This document shows positions 1-11,814 of a DNA stretch of 64,000 nucleotides, piece by piece (position 1 is the stretch's first letter; each line of letters begins with the position of its first letter). The DNA is taken from NCBI RefSeq assembly GCF_945859685.1, contig NC_079147.1, positions 100,981,525 through 101,045,524 of the forward strand, given 5' to 3'. The notes beneath the pieces were generated by a model that did not search any database, was not told where the DNA came from, and saw only the letters and a list, made by a program, of their open reading frames with translations. Position numbers and translations under genes: made by a program. The DNA is from Eupeodes corollae (taxonomy: Eukaryota; Arthropoda; Insecta; Diptera; Syrphidae).

Positions 1-637
1 TTTTTCATTTGCAAACAATAAATCTGTGGAATTATTTAGGTCGTCCATAAGAAGTGAGAAATCGTGTCCATTTACCACACACTGATAAAATTGTACAAAA
101 ACAAAAATAATATTGAATAGTAACAAACTTTCGTTATTTTATTAACTTATAGATACAAATGTGGTGTTTACTTATTGGAACTTTTTGCTTTACTATATGG
201 GTAACAAAAAGAGGTTAAGTATTATTGACAGAATGTTTCGTAAACAATTAGTGGTTGTTGCCATTATAATAGATACTTATACAATAAAACAAATTAATAA
301 CCGGTCTGACAGATTTTGTATTTAATAATTATTGAGATTACGGAAATGTCAAACAAAAATTTACCTTTTTTTGTTTGTATGTATATAAGTTTTGACAAAG
401 ACGCTGTCACTCACTTCTGCAAAGTACATATTTATTATTTTTTGGTATTGATATTATTTTTGTGTGGAAAACAAATTTGAATCAAATGAACACTGAATTA
501 TTGGAAATATCGGAAAAATTCTCTTTTGCCCCATTTTTGATATCTGGTATTTTTTGAAAAAATCGAAGTGATATTATTTTACAAAAACTAAAAACAAAAA
601 GAAAAATACTAATACTGAAAAATACGGTTGGTAAAAA
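1..637. other. AT-rich DNA without a recognised gene
   Basis: I see no coding frame with family resemblance here. A short minus-strand open frame at 482-697 is low-complexity, rich in F, S and K, and runs into the ATR repeat, so I do not treat it as a gene. Confidence 0.5.
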
Positions 638-1386
638 TGTTATTTTAATCGATCCGATTTGTCGAAATGAAAATTTTGACATTTCTCGACTTTTCAAAGT
701 CCCTAGAGTCGTAATACATTTTTTTTAGAGAGATGTCTTTGCGTACGTGTGTACGAACGTTCGCGAAGTTTTTTTTCATCGTCCATAGCTCAAGAACCAG
801 TAGAGATATCGATTTCAAATAAATTTTGTTATACGGACAGTATTACCGAAAGATGCAGAAAGGACTCTCAAAAACACTGAACGATTTCAAAAAGGTAAGC
901 AATTTTGGTGGAAACAAAATATCTCACGAGCAATAACACGAGCGACTTGAAATAAATTTCATATTATATTTTGTAATGTGATATCAAAAAAATATATTTT
1001 TGGAATTAATCCAATAAACGGTTTTTTTTATAAATCAAAATAACTAAAAAAAATATTTGTTAGCTCGAATATATTACGAAAAAAAATAATTTTATCTCCA
1101 AAATAATGTTTTACAACACAGAATAAGGTTTTCGCCATGCGGAAAAATTTTAAGCAAAATCGAACTGACAGTTTTTACAAAAAATAAAATAAAAACCTAA
1201 TAAAATTTTTTAAAAGTTTGTAAAAATTGATTTTGGACTTAAATTTTTGTGTCATAAGACAAAGCGTTTTCAACATTCGGTAAAATTTTGAGAAAAATCA
1301 AATTGACAATTGAAAAGTTTGTAAAAATTGTTTTTTTGACTCAAATATCTTTTCAAAAACTTGAGATATTGCTTTGAAATTAATTT
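638..1386 (-). repeat. ATR repeat, right-end part, split by an RTE insertion
   Basis: This is one piece of the AT-rich interspersed repeat seen at least ten times in the window. On the minus strand it carries the right-end cap: the block around TCCGATTTGTCGAAATG, the 'acatttctcgac' and 'ccctagagtcg' blocks, an ACGTACG-rich stretch, and the 'ccatagctcaagaaccag' and 'gagatatcgatttcaaat' blocks. AT-rich internal subrepeats follow. It stops at 1386, where the RTE element begins, and resumes after 3617. The flanking GAAATTAATTT (1376-1386 and 3617-3627) is the target-site duplication of that insertion. No protein is encoded. The final hairpin is not preserved at this end. Confidence 0.75.
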
Positions 1387-3616
1387 AACTTACTTCTTAC
1401 TTAAGGGGACACTACAGTCCGGGGCGGACCTGGGCCTCAACCAACATACGTCTCCAGCCAGGTCGGTTCCTAGCCAGTTGTCTCCAGTTTCGCACGCCAA
1501 GCTGGTTGAAGTCTTCACCCACCCTCGAAATTAGATTCGAAGACCTTCCGGGCTCGAGCGTTAATGTCCATCCGCTCTACATGACCCAGCCATCTAAGCA
1601 GTTGGACTTTAATACTGGGAACTTAGTCAGTGTCGCTGTGCAGCCCCTACAGTTTGCAGTTATGTCTTCTCCTCCATTCTTCATCTATGCATACGGGACC
1701 AAAAATCACCCAAATAATTTTTCTCTTGAAACGTCCTAAGCTCTCATCTTTCTCTGACAGGGTCCAAACCTCAGCGTTATAAATGAGATCTGGGATGATG
1801 ACTATCTATCTTATCTTTTAGATGCTCTAGAGGGGACTTGTCTACTTAATTTCCTTCGAAGTCCCAAGAGGCAGCAATTTGCAAGAATTATTCTTCGTCT
1901 GATTTCAGCGCTGGTGTCTTTGTCTAATTTTATAGCGGTAGACAAAGTCCTTAACTACCTCAAAGTAATAGCTATCCTTGGTGACGTTTTGTCGCCAAGA
2001 CGTCGCGGTCGTTATTCAATGTTCTTTTTTGATGACAGCTTTCGAAGCAATAGGTCCACTGGTGATCTCATGGTTCATCTCACCGAACAGTGGACCAAAT
2101 CATTACATCGCTTTGGAGAATGTAAGATTATTGCACTAAATATTTCAAAAGTATTTGATACGTTTTTGCATTAGGTTCTCTTATCGAAAATGCGTGCTTT
2201 TGGTTTTCACGAATCCTTCCTTCATTGGATTACATCTCGGATAGTTTTATACAAGTAGTATTGGATGGATTCAAGTCTTAAGTACATAAAATTAATGTTG
2301 GTGTGCCCCAGGGCTCTGTCTTATCTCCAATACTCTTTCTCATTTTATTAATGATCTCCTGTCTAAAACTTCTATTCCAATACATTGTTCCGCTGATGGT
2401 AGTAATCCTAGCCTTTCATATTCGTTTTCAGACTCACATCCCTCTTCTTCGGATGTGGAACTGCAACGACAAAATATGATGAGCTCATTAAATAAAGACT
2501 TAAACAGCATTGTTCAATGGGAATTAAAAAACCCCGTGGAATTTAATTCTTCTAAAACGAAATGCTGTCGTAAAAGCGAGATTTACACCCCTTGCCATTA
2601 ACCATGGATGGCACTTGCATCGAGGAGACTGAACATCTCTATATTCTCGGAATGTTTATCACCGACCACCTCTTGTATAAAGATCACATATGCGAAGTTG
2701 CCAAAAATGACGCAAGGTGTTTGGGTTTCCTTAGGTCATGCAAGAATTAATTCACACCTTCTGATCTGGCTGTTATTTACAAGACTTATATACGTGCAAA
2801 GCTTGAGTATAACTTCCATATCTGGGCTGGTGCTCCTGCAACTTAAACTAAGCATCTTGGATAGTATTGAACGTAGAGCATTTAAATTGATAGATGATAA
2901 TATCATCATAAGTTCATTTATTTCGCTAGAACGTCGTCGTAAGGTTTCTTGTCTTACCCTCATTTACCATTATTTTAACGGTTTATGCTCTAGTGAAATA
3001 GCCAATTGCATTTCTCCCTTAATCAGTTCAACTTATATCCTCGAGCTTCTAGGAATGCTCGTACCCTCGAGTCCAACTTCGGCCAAACTGTAAAATAGAG
3101 AGATTCGTTCTTTAGCCGTACAACGTGAATGTGGGATACCTTACCACACTCTGTCTTTCCTAGTCATTGCAATATTCAGGAATTCAAAACCAATGTCTCC
3201 TTTTAAACTCTCTCTCCTCTTCCTAGTGCTCACCCTGTGCCTTTGCATAATAAGGGTAGAAATACCCCCTTGAGTGTTTGCTTATTATCTAAAAAAAAGA
3301 ATATACTTGGTCTTACCCTCATTGACCACTAACACTAAACCCATCTTCTTCGCTTTCGTAAAAACGCTAAACTAACATCACGCTTAGACCTTCCAATTAT
3401 GTATGTTAATATTATCGTCGTATCCGAGTAATTGGATGGACCTTTGGAAGATTGTGCCTCTAGTGTTGACTGTTGAGTTTTGCACTATTCTTTCCAAAAC
3501 GATATTGAAGAAGTCGCATGAAAGTGCATCCCCTTGTCTAAAACCTTTTTTGACATCAAATGCATCAGTGAGATCTTTTCAGACCTTGATAGAGCAGCGT
3601 GCATTCTCCATCGTCA
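1387..3616 (-). mobile_element. RTE-type non-LTR retrotransposon, 5'-truncated, split by a LINE
   Basis: The minus strand encodes the C-terminal part of an RTE-type endonuclease/reverse transcriptase. Near the 3' end (about 1400-1500) the conserved tail reads as 'RNWRQLARNR' and 'GWRRMLVEAQ'. The 3' end finishes in a short AAGTAAG-like tail, usual for RTE elements. The reverse-transcriptase core lies at 3300-3600; its YADD box near 3410-3425 is degraded. The element is 5'-truncated inside the RT domain. Direct repeats GAAATTAATTT at 1376-1386 and 3617-3627 bound it, so both ends are defined. A plus-strand jockey-like LINE occupies 2034-3299. Many stops and frameshifts show it is dead. Confidence 0.8.
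2034..3299 (+). mobile_element. jockey/CR1-like LINE fragment (RT domain), copy 1
   Basis: The plus strand encodes a decayed non-LTR reverse transcriptase without its N-terminal part. It opens with 'RSNRSTGDLMVHLTEQW', passes the decayed motif A region ('ISKVFDTFLH', where the usual acidic residue sits in 'DISKAFD'), and then motif B as 'VPQGSVLSPILF' near 2305-2340. The YADD-equivalent position reads 'CSADG' near 2385. The C-terminal thumb ('RRKVSCLTLIYHYFNG', 2930-2985) follows, and a short A-run at about 3290 closes it. Comparison with the uninterrupted RTE at 36170-36200 shows the RTE resumes at about 3300. Several frameshifts and stops are present. The clade is inferred from RT motifs only. 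Confidence 0.75.
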
Positions 3617-3949
3617 GAAATTAATTTTATTTTACAAAAAAAAGAAAAACAAATTAATTTTATTTTTTTAAAAGTATTGTTTTCAACATTTGGTCAATTT
3701 TTGAGAAAAATCAAATTGACAGTGTTTTTTTACAAAATATAAAAACAAAACATTACTAAAAGCTTAAAGTTGGTAAAATTTTACTTTCGACTAAAAATCT
3801 CATTAACAAAAATAGATTTTGAAATGAAACTATTTCATTATATGCAAAATATTGTTGGTAATTTTAAAATTTTTAACAATAATTCAACTGACAACAAATG
3901 GAAAGACGGGATGGGATGTTATTAGTATGTCGCTTCTTAACCTCTTTTT
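3617..3949 (-). repeat. ATR repeat, left-end part of the split copy
   Basis: This continues the ATR copy interrupted at 1386. It has the subrepeat blocks 'aaaaatcaaattgacagt' and 'caactgacaacaa', then a degraded reversed left cap at about 3900-3930 ('gacgggatgggatgttatt', where better copies read 'gacgggatgggaagttat'). It directly abuts another ATR end at 3950. Confidence 0.65.
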
Positions 3950-4437
3950 ATATTTTTAACTTCCCATAGGAAGTTATTGTAATGGGTCCGATTTGTCAAA
4001 TTGAAAATTTTGACATTTCTCGACGTTTCAAGGTCCCTAGACTCGAAATAAAAGATTTTTAGAAAGATATCTGTTTGTACGTCCGTAAGTTCGCGTCGTT
4101 TTTTTCGTCGTCCATAGCTCAAGAACCAAAAGAGATATCGATTTCAAATAAATTTTGTTATACAGATAATAAGGCAGAAAGATGCAGAAAGGGCTCTGAA
4201 GAAAATTGCGTGGCTGGTTTTTACCAGCAAAAAAGGTGAAAATTTTGGTTAACCCTAAATATCTTTCGAACAAAACACGCTAGAGATTTAAATTAAATTT
4301 TATATAATTAATATATTGTAACGTGATATCAAAGAAATATATTTATTGAAAAAATCCATTTAAAAAAATCCATCAAAAGCTGAAAAAATTTGTCACCTCC
4401 AAAATTTTACGACTAAAATATGATTTCATCTCCAAAA
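3950..4437 (-). repeat. ATR repeat, right-end half
   Basis: This has the best-preserved ATR right terminus in the window. A perfect hairpin, AACTTCC-CATA-GGAAGTT, lies near 3959-3976. It is followed by the TCCGATTTGTCAAATTG block, the 'ccctagactcgaaat' block, a CGT-rich stretch and 'gatgcagaaagggctctg'. The copy breaks at 4437, where a plus-oriented ATR left cap starts. Confidence 0.7.
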
Positions 4438-4980
4438 AAAGAGGCTAGGATGCGACCCACACTGATAACTTCCTATCCCGTCTGTCGATTTGTCTTGCTT
4501 TAAAGTTTGTGTATATGTACTCGTATCAATTTTTACCAAATTTGCTTACTATTTTTTGTAGATTTTATTTTTTATGAAAAAACGGACTGTTGGATTTTTT
4601 TATAAAAATTACTGAATATCGAAAACAATATTTTCTGTGAAATAAAAAATTTGAAGACAATATTTTAAATTTTTGAAAAGCTATTTTAGTCGTAAGTAAA
4701 TTTTTACCAAGTTTTAGTATTGTTTTTTTTTAGAGATTTATATTTTGTAAAAAAACTGTCAATTCGAATTTTTTTAAAAGTTTTACCAAATGTTGAAAAC
4801 AATATTTCTTATAAGATAAAATAAGATTGAAGCCCAAATTTCAAGTTTTTGAAAAGATATTTGAATCGATATTCAATTTTTACGAACTTTAAGAAATGTT
4901 TTTTTTATAGAGTTTTATTTTTTATAAAAAAAACTGTCAATAAGATTTTTCTCAAAATTTTATCAGATGTCAAAAACATT
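4438..4980 (+). repeat. ATR repeat, left-end half, inverted relative to its neighbours
   Basis: It starts with the left cap 'gaggctaggatgcgaccc', 'ctgataacttcctatcccg' and 'tctgtcgatttgtcttgc'. About three degenerate subrepeats of roughly 170 bp follow; each has an 'atttttaccaa' block and an 'aaaactgtcaat' block. The orientation is opposite to 3950-4437 and to 4985-5378. This block is missing from the duplicated copy near 15540. Confidence 0.65.
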
Positions 4981-4984
4981 ATTC

Positions 4985-5378
4985 TTTGTTGTTCTTATTT
5001 TAACTCACAGAAAATATTGTTTTCGACATTTAGTAATTTTTTTTATAAAAATCCAACAGCCCGTTTTTTTTAATACAAAATTAAAGTTCGTAAAAAACAG
5101 TACGCAAAATTGTTAAAAATTGAACAATAAAAGTTATTGACTTCAGATTTATTTCATCAATCCAATTTTTATATGTTTTTATAAAACTTTTAAGATGTGA
5201 TACTCAAATTGATAAAAATTAATTTTCGACTAAAAAACTCGTTAGCAAAAATATATTTTGAAATAAAGCTATTTCATTACATGCAAAATATTTTTAGTAA
5301 TTTTGAAATTTTTAAGAATTATTCAACTGACAACAAGTCGGCGGAGAGGATGTTATCAGTATTCGTCGCTTCCCAGCC
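4985..5378 (-). repeat. ATR repeat, left-end part
   Basis: Subrepeats lead to the reversed left cap at about 5340-5378 ('gtcggcggagaggatgttat', then 'cgtcgcttcccagcc'). The hexanucleotide microsatellite begins immediately after the cap. The same junction occurs at 15947 in the second copy of the duplicated segment. Confidence 0.65.
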
Positions 5379-5629
5379 TTTTTATATTTATATTTATATT
5401 TTTATTTACATTTATATTTATATTTATATTTATATTTATATTTATATTTATATTTATATTTATATTTATATTTATATTTATATTTATATTTATATTTATA
5501 TTTATATTTATATTTATATTTATATTTATATTTATATTTATATTTATATTTATATTTATATTTATATTTATATTTATATTTACATTTATATTAATATTTA
5601 CATTCATATTTATGTTTGTATTTATTTGA
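5379..5629. repeat. (TTTATA)n microsatellite, copy 1
   Basis: About 250 bp of nearly pure hexanucleotide repeat with a few variants near the 3' end (ttacat, ttcata). It creates spurious long open frames of alternating residues (IY, IF, NI) on both strands. The homologous array in the second copy is longer, about 415 bp. Confidence 0.97.
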
Positions 5630-8600
5630 AAAGTTGTGTAACAATAAAAGCACATTTTTCTATTGTTAAATTCTTCTGAAATGACAGCTGTCATATTTCA
5701 GTGTTTTTTATTATAAGTACATACCAAATAGTTACTTGGTTAAACAATGCAATTCTTACGTTGAATCTAGGACCAACTTTAATTATCTTAAGCATTGTGA
5801 TCCTTTTTTATGAGATACAAAATCATCTTATTCAAGTTTTATTTTTATTTATTTAGTTATTTAAAATAAAAAAAATTATTAACCCATCCTTAAAATCAAA
5901 CTTCCCACCAACGACAATAACTTCAAGTAAAAACACATAAATCAACACAAAAGAGTAAACATTTTACATGCAAAAAAAAACTAAAAATGAGAATAAAGTT
6001 TTATTTTTATTTTTTTATATAAATTCCATTGAAAGCAAAATATTAACATAATCAGATACCACAGCCATACATACATATACAAATTATTAGATTTATTACA
6101 ACCAACATTTTTTGCCAATATAAGCACAAAAATAAAAACTGTATAAATTCACTTAAGAAAGTATATAAAGTTGTTATAGGGACGAGTGTAGATATAGATA
6201 GTCATCAAATTAAAAGGAAGTGTATTAAATTAAAATCATTAGAATTCATAGCATCATCAAAAAGTTTCTTATCCCATCCCATACTCGAAGCTTCTATACC
6301 TTCTCTTAATTTATGTAAATTTCATTAACTTAGTAAAAATATTCACTTATTTGTTTTAATGAATTGAATATCTTAATCAAAAAACAAAATAAGGATAACT
6401 TCAGCAAGTAATATACATACATAAGAAACCCCCATCTGTCCTGTTGTGCCATAAACTTTATTTTAAGGATATTTGTTGTTGGTTGTAAATAATATATATG
6501 TATGTGCGTAGGTTTGTATGTTTTTGACTTTTGCACATATCAAATTATATCGAATTACTTTATATCTATAGGTTTGGAAGTTCAATTTTGTATTTTATTT
6601 TTTTGTTTAATTTAAAAGGACGAAAAAGTTGATCCGTATATAAAGCATTTATAGCAATTTGTAGGGACGAAAAAAAACTTTGGCACGTGCTCTCCTCAAA
6701 AATGAATGTTCAGAAAATTGTTCTTAAAGAAAATCATCCACCCTTAAAAGTGTTTCTATATACGAGAGTATATGTATAGATATAGAACCTTCCTTACTCT
6801 TATAGACTGTGCGATGTCCTTTTTTGCCTTTGAGAAGTATCGCCGAGCACCATAATAATAAGAGCAACCCTTTTATATTTTTCGTTTCTCGTTTGCTAAG
6901 TGGAAAAAATCATCCATAAACGCAAAGGGTTTGATTTTGAATAAAATAACACAACAACAAAAAATTATAATTCAAATAGAAATAAAAAAATCATAAAGCA
7001 ATCCAATTGTTTTTGTTTTGATATCCTTTTTTTTGTTGTGTTTTTGGTTTGATGCGTGTCTTGTTTTAAAGAACCCTTGATATGAAATCTTCCTTTAGAA
7101 TATTTTAAACGAATATATGAGACATCATATTTTTTGTGATGATGATGATTTTGATGATGATGATGATGAAGATGAACAGTAAAAATATCTTTTGAACAAT
7201 GTGTGAGTAAATGAATGATTTTTAAACGAACAATGTAAAGTCTGCTTCAAACGGTTTTTTTCTTGATTTCACATAACCTTTAGGCTCTCTCAAAATAGGA
7301 AGGTAGATAGGCATAGGGACAGAAAAGGATTCTGTTCTTCTTCTTCTTAGACCTTGCAACAACCTTACACAGAAAAAAAAAAAAAAAAAAAATAAGTCTC
7401 ATAATATTAAAAAAAAATTAAATAATAAGGAAGGCTTTGTGAAGGAAATTTGTTTGAGTCCTTCAACCTGTAGACGATGACTATATGAGTGTGGCTGTAA
7501 TAGTAATTGTTTCTTTTTCTGGTATTGTTTCCATTGTAAGGACTTTTTTTTTGTTTGCATTTTTAAAGAAACATTTCTGATGAATTCCAGGCTTTTGTTC
7601 AGTTAACTTCTCCATAGTCGTTGTTGTTGTTGTCGTAGTTCGTCCCAGGGTACAGCTGGGTGACGTATGTTCTTATATTCAGGAACAAAGTCTTTGACTT
7701 GCGGCGGCATGTATGTAATATACTTACACAAGCAGTGTCCTGAAGAAAGGATGCAAACAATGCTCTCAAACATGAGCACCTGTTTAAGGACATAAAGGAA
7801 TTGTTATTTAGCCATACGTACGTACCCTACCCGTATACCTGATTGTTATTCTTATCAAAAGGATACTTGAAACTTGACTCGTGTAATAATGCGCGCAATG
7901 CTTGGAAGTCAGTTCACGTTTTGTTGTTGGTGTTCTTGTTCTTGTTGTTGAACTTTTGTGTCCTTAAGAAGAAAAATTTAAAAAAAAGATCCCATTTGGT
8001 TCTAAAAAAGATGAGGGTTACATCAAGGGATGAGTGGGGGGGGGGGGGGTTGGATTCACTGACTCAAACAACAAAAAAAAAGGAAAAATAAAACTTTTAA
8101 TATCCTTTTTTTCTTATTTGACATTGATATTCTCTTCCTTTTCCATCAATGTTATACTCGTATAGTCGATGTATATGTATGTCCTGAATTCTTTTTTAGG
8201 TCGATATATACTTTTTCTTCTTTATTCATCAAATGTCATGGTAAATTATTGATTTTATACCACCAATATGGGCCAGAACAGCAGAAGCCAGCAGAAATAA
8301 CAACAACAACAACAACAAAAACAACTATAGGTACATGAGTAAACAGTTGCAATGGGGATCCCGTTCCTGTTCATGTTTTCGAAATGGAGGAGAATGACTA
8401 AATAAATTTCCTTGAAACGCGCTATCGAGATTGAGTCCATTTTTATTCCATCAGGACAATATGGGGACCGATATACCGATACCGACATCAGCGACCGAAT
8501 GTCTGTTTTCTATATCTCTATCTCTTTTTATCTTTCAAATGAATGAAAATTTATATTGGCATTTGATTTCATATTTGTTGGAAAAAGGACGAAGGACCTA

Positions 8601-9740
8601 TTTTTTTTCCCTTTCCAATCGAAGGAATATAATGCTATGGTATAGTAGATGGCGGTGTATAGGTATAGGTAAATGGTGTTGATGTTGATAGATATACAAA
8701 TAATATGTACTTTTGAGTTGTCAGTTTGTTTGCAAATTTATTCAAATAAACACCCAGTCAATATTAGATACATCGGAATCAGAGCCCTATACACTCTGTG
8801 ATGTGCCTACACTCTGAATCATTTGATTTGAAGTAGGAGGTATTTTTTATTATTTGATTATGCAAAAGACAGGACATGTTAAGGACGTTTTTTATTTACT
8901 TGAAAGAAAAATGCAAAATTCTGCTTTAAATTAACGTAGGTTCAATATTAGTTGACATTTTTGTATCTTGAAGTTGGATTTATTATTGTTTTAATGACGT
9001 ATTATTGCTTAGATCTTAGAGAGATGCATATTGATTCTGTCTATACACACAAAAGGTTTAAATATCAGTTATCATAATCAATGTTTGACGTATTTTGAAT
9101 TGTTTCCTTTTATTTCATATCTGCTATCTACTTATACTTTGAGTTGAAGTTCTTTTTTAAAATATTCCAAAACACTGTAAAATTGAGAAATATAAAATTG
9201 GTGGGACGGTATATCATCCGACTTAAATCTAAAGGTTTGGCTCATGTTTATTTATTATTAGCTTTATCCCTTTAGGAAAATCACATTATTTACGTTTTGA
9301 ATTTAAATAAGTTTACGCGTATAAGGATAAAGGATACACAAAATAAAACTAATTCGAATGAAAATATACATAAAACCAAAAATATAGTAGGTATGTAGGT
9401 ATATGAGTTCATGTAGTTATGTTTCACACACATTAGTATTAAGGATTTATTTTAGTTTTTTTTCTATATTATTTCTATTTATTTTACACAATATACTGTG
9501 AACATGTATAACAAAATAATTGTATCCAAAATTAAGTAATTAGGTGCCGTGAAATGAAGCCACGTAACAGAGGGCCAAATTTGAAGAATTAGTTTAAGTT
9601 CACTGTGGTGAAATACAATAGGGTAACTTTCTATCAGTTAGTCTTATTACACTTAAACAAAATGAAATAAAGTTAGAAAAATTACTTTATGTGAAAGACT
9701 GTAGAAGAAAACCTCAACACAGAAAAACTTAAAGTTGTCA
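5630..9740. other. Low-repeat DNA, first copy of the duplicated segment
   Basis: I find no transposon and no convincing coding frame. The sequence is of mixed complexity with short simple tracts: (GATGAT)n at 7137-7175, an A-run near 7373, a G-run at 8036-8050, and (CAA)n near 8300. Texture of this kind is common in fly introns and intergenic regulatory DNA, but that is inference. It matches 16362-20418 closely, by eye around 1-2 percent different in the middle and more toward the 3' end. Short frames here, such as 6330-6536, recur in both copies but look like chance. Confidence 0.6.
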
Positions 9741-10416
9741 TCTTCACAAGTTGTCATATTACACATTTTGGTAAGAACTATCGAATACTCCCTAGAGCAA
9801 AAGGAATATACTATGGTGGCCTTCCTGGATATTGAGGGCGCTTTCAACCACATTGACACATCCACTATCACTTCTGCTATGACGACCCTATACGTCGAAT
9901 ACTCAATCTGTGAGTTGATTAATCTAATGCTATATTAATAGCAGGATCATCAAGGTCTGTCTGTAGAGGCACTACGCAAGCAACGTGGTGTTCTGTCCCC
10001 TCTCCTGTGGAACATATAGTGGTTAACGAACTTCTAATATCCCTTGAGATTGAAGGCTAAAGAGTGGTTGCGTATGCTGATGATGTTGCTATCGCCGTCA
10101 CAGGAGAACATCCTAACACACGGAAAGACCTCTTCTAAAACGCAATCAATATGCTCACTAGATGGGCTGATCACTGCGCACTTAGTATTAATCCTCAAAA
10201 AACAGACCTCGTCTTTTTTACACGGAAATACAAGATCCCAGTAATTGTACCTCCTTCAATTAAAGGTGTACCACTAATTTTTACCAATGAAGCCAAATAT
10301 ATTGGTCTGATATTGGACAACAAATTAAGTTGGAAACCTAATATTCAGAGTTAGCTCTTTTCCTTTGCATGAAAGCCATAGGAAGTAAATGGGGGTTTCA
10401 ACCTGACATTACCAAA
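9741..10416 (+). mobile_element. LOA/I-type LINE fragment, copy 1 (RT palm)
   Basis: The plus strand encodes the palm of a non-LTR reverse transcriptase. Motif A is 'VAFLDIEGAFN' (9812-9845). Motif C is 'VAYADDV', with the two catalytic aspartate codons at 10079-10084. The following region reads 'WADHCALSINPQKTDLVFF' and 'YIGLILDNKLSWKPNIQ'. It is broken by stops and frameshifts, and it ends at 10416 where a SINE insertion site begins. The longer copy at 20419 continues into RNase H. It is homologous to 20419-21133, by eye 7-8 percent different. Confidence 0.8.
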
Positions 10417-10426
10417 TTTCTATCCA

Positions 10427-10742
10427 AAAATCAAATGGGGTGGCGCAACAGTCCGTTGTGAACCAGGGCCTAGTGACTTACAACTCTCAATCATTCCTGT
10501 GTGCGAGTACTGTTGTCAGGAATGGAAGGGACCTACAATTTTGGGCCGAATCCGAACGGCTAGTTTGAGAAAGCACTTTTTCATGACAAGAATTACTCTT
10601 GAAGGATTTGTCAACTCCTCGCAAGAGGCACTACCAGTGAAATTTTTTTTTTTTTTTTAATTAAGGTGGCACAGGCAGGGATTGAACCCAAGACCCCGTG
10701 CATGACAGTCCAACGCACAAACCATCATGCTACGGGTACTAC
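10427..10742 (-). mobile_element. tRNA-derived SINE, copy A, with target-site duplication
   Basis: On the minus strand the 5' end (10742 downward) is tRNA-like: an A-box-like 'tgatggtttgtgcgttgg' and a B box 'gggttcaatccc' about 25 bp further on. A family-specific body follows ('gagagttgtaagtcactagg', 'cacacaggaatg') and the 3' end is 'gttgcgccacc' plus an A/T-rich tail. A 10-bp direct repeat, TTTCTATCCA, flanks it at 10417-10426 and 10743-10752, marking both ends. A T-run (about 10645) interrupts the body. Pol III transcription is expected for such a structure but is inferred. Confidence 0.8.
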
Positions 10743-10752
10743 TTTCTATCCA

Positions 10753-11277
10753 CAGTTTTCAAAAAAAAAATTTAAACTCTTATTTAAGACATGTTACAGT
10801 TTAATGATTAGGAATTATTGTTGCTGTTTAATTTCGTCTTCGAGTAGCAATTTCGAGTTTTTAGTCTCCATTTTTTCCAATGGAACATCGTATGACAATC
10901 TCTTTTTTTGTAATTTTACTTTTTAATATTTCATCGATAACTTTCTCCAGGATGGTCTGTGGAATGAAAACTTACCACCTCTTTAAACATTTTTTAACAT
11001 TAATATTGAATTGTATTCTTTTTAGACGACATTTTAATTCAAAAATGAAACCAATGTCTTCAGGAAAAAGTTGATTTTTTTCAAAAGTCACCTTTCAAAA
11101 AGTTTTAAAGAAACATAATTTAGTTTATTTTGTATTATAATAACACAATGAAAAAAAAAATTTATTTTTTGCAATAATTTCGGTAAATTTTTGTTTTTTG
11201 TTTTAATAGTGATAGATAGATATATAATTTGTGTTTGTAATAAGTTTTATAATTTATTTTTAGTTTAATTAATAAAA
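10753..11277. other. AT-rich DNA with no assigned feature
   Basis: Nothing recognisable. The minus strand between 10820 and 10960 has a lysine/glutamate-rich reading ('LEKMETKNSKLLLEDEIKQ') that could be the tail of a decayed coding sequence, but it is short and I cannot assign it. Confidence 0.4.
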
Positions 11278-11814
11278 ATAAGGTTGGGCTGCAACCCACA
11301 CTAATAACTTCCACTCCCGTCTGTAGATTTGTCTTGCTTAAAAGTTTGTAGGTTTTCGTTTTGGGTTTAAAAGTTGTCAGTTGAATTATTTTCTAAAAAT
11401 TTTAAAGTTATGAACAATATTTTTCATATCAAGAACCAGTTAAGTCTTAAAACCTAAGTTTGTTAAATATATTTTTAACAGAAAACAAACTTATGCCAAT
11501 GTTAGTAGCATTTCTTAATTTTTTACAAATTGGATGAATAAAATTAATTTGAGAGATATCAAGAACCGACCATCAATTTTTACCAAATTTGCGTGACATT
11601 TGTTGTAGATTTTATGTTTTTTATGAAAAAACTACTGTATATCAAAAACAATATTTTCTGTGAAATGAAAAAGTTTGAAGACAATATCTTTAATTTTTTA
11701 AAAATTATTTGAGTCGAAAGTCAATTTTCACCATGTTTAGTATTGTTCTTTTTTTAGGTTTTTATTTCTTGTAAAAAAACCGTCAATTAGATTTTTATCA
11801 AAATGTTTGCTCTT
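11278..11814 (+). repeat. ATR repeat, left half
   Basis: It starts with a slightly decayed left cap ('aaggttgggctgcaaccca', 'gtctgtagatttgtcttgc'). Several subrepeats follow, up to 'ccgtcaattagatttttatc'. It is cut at 11814 by a minus-strand LINE. Confidence 0.7.

Noticed and set aside
1506..1739. Plus-strand open frames at 1506-1739, 36936-37340 and 49650-50605 as genes
   Set aside because: They are antisense of RTE coding sequence; the family motifs read on the minus strand.
5197..5694. Open frames of alternating IY, IF or NI residues on both strands
   Set aside because: They are translations of the (TTTATA)n microsatellite, which has no stop in several frames. The same applies at 15850-16399.
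7599..8682. Short open frames conserved in both segment copies (6330-6536, 7599-7793, 7843-8091, 8431-8682)
   Set aside because: They are low-complexity or chance frames, and some change length between copies through indels. Presence in both copies reflects recent duplication, not selection.
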